Origin: Planctomycetota bacterium
GTDB lineage: Bacteria; Planctomycetota; Phycisphaerae; WQYP01
Direction: 5' to 3'
Assembly (NCBI GenBank): GCA_023489375.1
Contig: JAMDCX010000095.1
Location: forward strand, 1 to 6,804
DNA length: 6,804 nt
The notes beneath the pieces are model-generated. The model saw only the letters and a program-made list of their open reading frames with translations. It searched no databases and was not told where the DNA came from. The translations under genes and the position numbers were made by a program. Numbering within the stretch: position 1 is the stretch's first letter; the number at the start of each line of letters is the position of its first letter. Shown here piece after piece: positions 6,596 to 6,804 of the stretch.

Positions 6596-6609
6596 GTAAC
6601 CGTTCACGG
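6596..6609 (+). mobile_element. Third copy of the GTAACCGTTCAC transposon end, possible left end of a second element
   Basis: GTAACCGTTCACGG is identical over 14 bp to the left end of the 2056-2436 element. Its next bases, GACAG, also resemble the inward reading of that element's right end (GACCG). If it is a left end, the element runs rightward past the window edge, and the expected duplicated target would be CATATTCG (6588-6595). The matching right end is not in the window, so a solo or decayed end is equally possible. Confidence 0.4.
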
Positions 6610-6700
6610 ACAGATATATGGACTATGGTTGCCGTTACGCGGTTATAATTAAATCTGCTCAATAAAATTCCGACGATGTTACGACGGGTCATTCACCACA

Positions 6701-6724
6701 ACGACTCAACGACATGACGAGGCA
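6701..6724. repeat. Three degenerate 8-bp units ACGACTCA/ACGACATG/ACGAGGCA
   Basis: ACGA recurs every 8 bp, preceded by ATTCACCACA (6691-6700). ATTCAC reappears at 6729-6734 just before the purine-rich module, so the two blocks share a layout of ATTCAC plus short-period repeats. Confidence 0.4.
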
Positions 6725-6736
6725 ATATATTCACAA

Positions 6737-6796
6737 GGAGGTAGCAGAGGTAAGGGGAGGATGGATAAACACTATGCCAAACCTCTGTTTTCCTCC
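6737..6796. repeat. Purine-rich inverted repeat at the right edge
   Basis: GGAGG (6737-6741) and CAGAGGT (6745-6751) are complementary, in nested order, to CCTCC (6792-6796) and ACCTCTG (6781-6787), with short internal mismatches. The composition resembles CAGAGG-type dispersed repeats seen between genes in many environmental bacteria (from memory). The arms may continue past the window edge. Confidence 0.45.
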
Positions 6797-6804
6797 GCTT
6801 CCTC

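Larger units (their letters stand above)
6488..6804. other. Repeat-rich intergenic DNA upstream of the TPR gene
   Basis: No complete gene is seen. It contains the possible N-terminal extension of the TPR gene (to 6523), a third copy of the GTAACCGTTCAC transposon end (6596-6609), short period-8 repeats (6701-6724), and a purine-rich inverted repeat (6737-6796). A good TATAAT (6644-6649, plus strand) is present but lacks a -35 box at the right distance. No convincing promoter for the TPR gene was found. Confidence 0.5.

Noticed and set aside
6644..6649. TATAAT as a plus-strand promoter
   Set aside because: No -35 box at 16-18 bp (TTGCCG is only 9 bp away) and no supported plus-strand gene follows.
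6761..6804. Plus-strand ATG reading MDKHYAKPLFSSAS, open to the window end, with AAGGAGG upstream
   Set aside because: The AAGGAGG is 19 nt away and the whole stretch is a purine/pyrimidine inverted repeat, better explained as an intergenic repeat. It cannot be fully excluded because the frame leaves the window.

Overview
The window holds three complete genes, all read from the minus strand: an APC-family amino acid permease (126-1766), cysteinyl-tRNA synthetase cysS (2478-4088), and a large membrane protein with a TMTC/GT-C-like glycosyltransferase region and six C-terminal TPR repeats (4343-6487, or to 6523). The intergenic spaces are rich in repeats and transposon ends. The combination of a TMTC-TPR protein, few clear Shine-Dalgarno sites, heptamer arrays, GCACGGGCATCCTGCCCGT-type hairpins and IS66/IS21-like ends suggests the PVC superphylum, perhaps a Phycisphaerae-like planctomycete. 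That placement is an inference of low to moderate confidence; no rRNA or lineage marker is present.

Layout. Positions 1-107 are the edge of an insertion sequence, probably IS21-like, whose body lies left of the window; it ends 18 bp past the permease stop. The permease follows, with a plausible promoter at 1864-1892. The 711-bp space between permease and cysS contains the main discovery. A 381-bp element (2056-2436) has perfect 12-bp terminal inverted repeats beginning GTAA and an exact 8-bp target duplication, TCTATGGT, on both sides. This is the signature of a non-autonomous (MITE-like) element, best matching IS66-type ends. Inside it are ten 7-bp tandem repeats, an inverted partner of them, and several strong hairpins. 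It lies between the cysS stop and a hairpin that was probably the cysS terminator before insertion.

cysS is intact and carries the HIGH-class, zinc and KMSKS motifs. The 254-bp space upstream contains a candidate promoter and a perfect 10-bp inverted repeat that would fold in the leader RNA. Upstream of the TPR gene, positions 6488-6804 contain a third copy of the GTAACCGTTCAC end (6596-6609) and purine-rich repeat modules running off the right edge.

The three genes do not look like one functional operon. cysS is a housekeeping translation gene, the permease imports amino acids, and the TPR protein probably acts in envelope glycosylation. Each has its own upstream gap.
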